Below, piece after piece: positions 63,532-64,000 of a stretch of 64,000 nt of DNA. Both the position numbers and the translations under genes were made by a program. The notes under the pieces are model-generated. The model was not told where the DNA came from and ran no database searches. It saw only the letters and a list, made by a program, of their open reading frames with translations. Source of the stretch: Gelidibacter sediminis (lineage in GTDB: Bacteria > Bacteroidota > Bacteroidia > Flavobacteriales > Flavobacteriaceae); the NCBI RefSeq assembly GCF_004364975.1, contig NZ_SOBW01000008.1, forward strand, positions 742,610 to 806,609. Direction: 5' to 3'. Position 1 is the first letter of the stretch; each line of letters begins with the position of its first letter.

Positions 63532-63925
63532 ATGAACATTACATCAGGCAGAGGCAATCATAGTTAAGGCTAAAGAAAAAGCACAGGAAATTGATACAAA
63601 AATGAATATCTCTATAGTAGGTGTAAGTGCAAATCAGGTCGCATTTGTCCGTATGGATGGCGCATAGTTAAGGAATGCAGATATCGCCTTAAAAAAAGCT
63701 AAAACTGGAAAATTTTTTGATATGATCAATGGAGACGGTGGTAATTTGTCCCAACGTAGGACGTCACTATACACTATTGAGTATTCCAATGGCGGTTTAA
63801 TTACGTGTCCAAGAGGTATACCAAGTAAAGATCCTCAAGTACAGATAATTGATGTCATAGGAGTGAGTGAAAGTTTAGTTGAAAATGACCATATGGTTGC
63901 ATCAGCTGGTGCTTCAGCATTATAA
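63532..63925 (+). pseudogene. Broken GlcG/HbpS-type heme-binding family gene
   Basis: Reading from ATG at 63532, the first codons (MNIT) are in frame, then the frame is lost near 63545. It continues one frame over as AEAIIVKAKEKAQEIDTKMNISIVGVSANQVAFVRMDGA, hits TAG at 63665-63667 where intact relatives have Trp (a TGG to TAG change), and resumes LRNADIALKKAKTGKFFDM through YSNGGLITCPRGIP to a TAA at 63923. The order of motifs matches the GlcG/HbpS (DUF336) family. Two independent lesions in about 140 bases mark it as a pseudogene. Confidence 0.85.
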
Positions 63926-63934
63926 GTTAAATTT

Positions 63935-63950
63935 AAAAAAAAAAAAAAAA
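63935..63950. repeat. Homopolymer run of 16 A before the OsmC-type gene
   Basis: Sixteen consecutive A at 63935-63950, eight bases before the ATG at 63958. Such a run is prone to slipped-strand length change, and it lies where it could alter ribosome access or the promoter-to-start distance. Confidence 0.9.
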
Positions 63951-63957
63951 TAATATT

Positions 63958-64000
63958 ATGAAATTCAATAGAACAGCCAAGGCCCACTGGGAAGGTGGTG
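63958..64000 (+). CDS. OsmC/YhfA-type peroxiredoxin family protein (partial, N-terminus only)
   Basis: ATG at 63958 followed by MKFNRTAKAHWEGG to the window edge. AKAHWEGG resembles the N-terminus of OsmC-family proteins (organic hydroperoxide reductases), which commonly open with a RTA.A.W.G pattern. Only 14 residues are visible, so the two catalytic Cys cannot be checked. Confidence 0.55.
   Translation, partial: MKFNRTAKAHWEGG

Noticed and set aside
63722-63925. 67-codon ORF as an independent small gene
   Set aside because: It is the C-terminal part of the broken GlcG/HbpS gene, starting at an internal Met after the stop codon.

Overview
The window looks like chromosome of a low-GC marine-type member of the Flavobacteriaceae (Bacteroidota). 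The signs are a fused lpxC-fabZ gene, a PorX-type regulator, a giant secreted protein ending in a type IX secretion (T9SS) sorting domain, prohibitin and DUF3817-type genes usual in this family, and several promoters fitting the Bacteroidota -7 consensus TAnnTTTG. No rRNA, tRNA, CRISPR array, transposase or phage gene was seen.

Layout. 1-19.7 kb is a surface-polysaccharide locus, mostly minus strand: an export lipoprotein (cut by the window edge), a PglF-like dehydratase, a PglE-like aminotransferase, a polysaccharide deacetylase, a PglC-like phosphoglycosyltransferase, a PglA-like glycosyltransferase, five further glycosyltransferases, a Wzy-like polymerase, a MurJ-like flippase and two AsnB-type amidotransferases. 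A plus-strand ATP-grasp/HAD pair interrupts it. 20.1-24.5 kb is one 1468-residue secreted protein with 13 alternating Ig-like repeats. 24.6-30.4 kb holds alanine dehydrogenase, tsaE, porX and an HD phosphohydrolase. 30.5-35.9 kb is a lipid A block (lpxD, lpxC-fabZ, lpxA, efp, a second lpxD-like gene). sucD, fabG, a VWA-like membrane protein and a prohibitin follow.

40.7-49.0 kb is a full histidine operon hisG-D-C-B-H-A-F-IE. In front of it is a leader peptide with six consecutive His codons and mutually exclusive terminator and antiterminator pairings. Its last gene is a TruA-family pseudouridine synthase, the enzyme family (HisT) that tunes his attenuation in enterobacteria. This is the most striking feature of the window.

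49-64 kb is an envelope and stress region: CorA, three different MscS-family channels, two OmpA-domain lipoproteins, a Gre-like factor, small membrane proteins, a PurD-like ATP-grasp protein and a succinate-semialdehyde dehydrogenase. A GlcG/HbpS gene broken by a frameshift and a stop codon follows, then the start of an OsmC-type gene behind a run of 16 A.

How it fits together: the 5' part builds, flips, polymerises and exports an amino-sugar-rich glycan. PorX belongs to the regulation of the T9SS that would export the repeat protein. The lipid A block supplies the outer-membrane anchor. The his operon appears to be controlled by tRNA-His charging.
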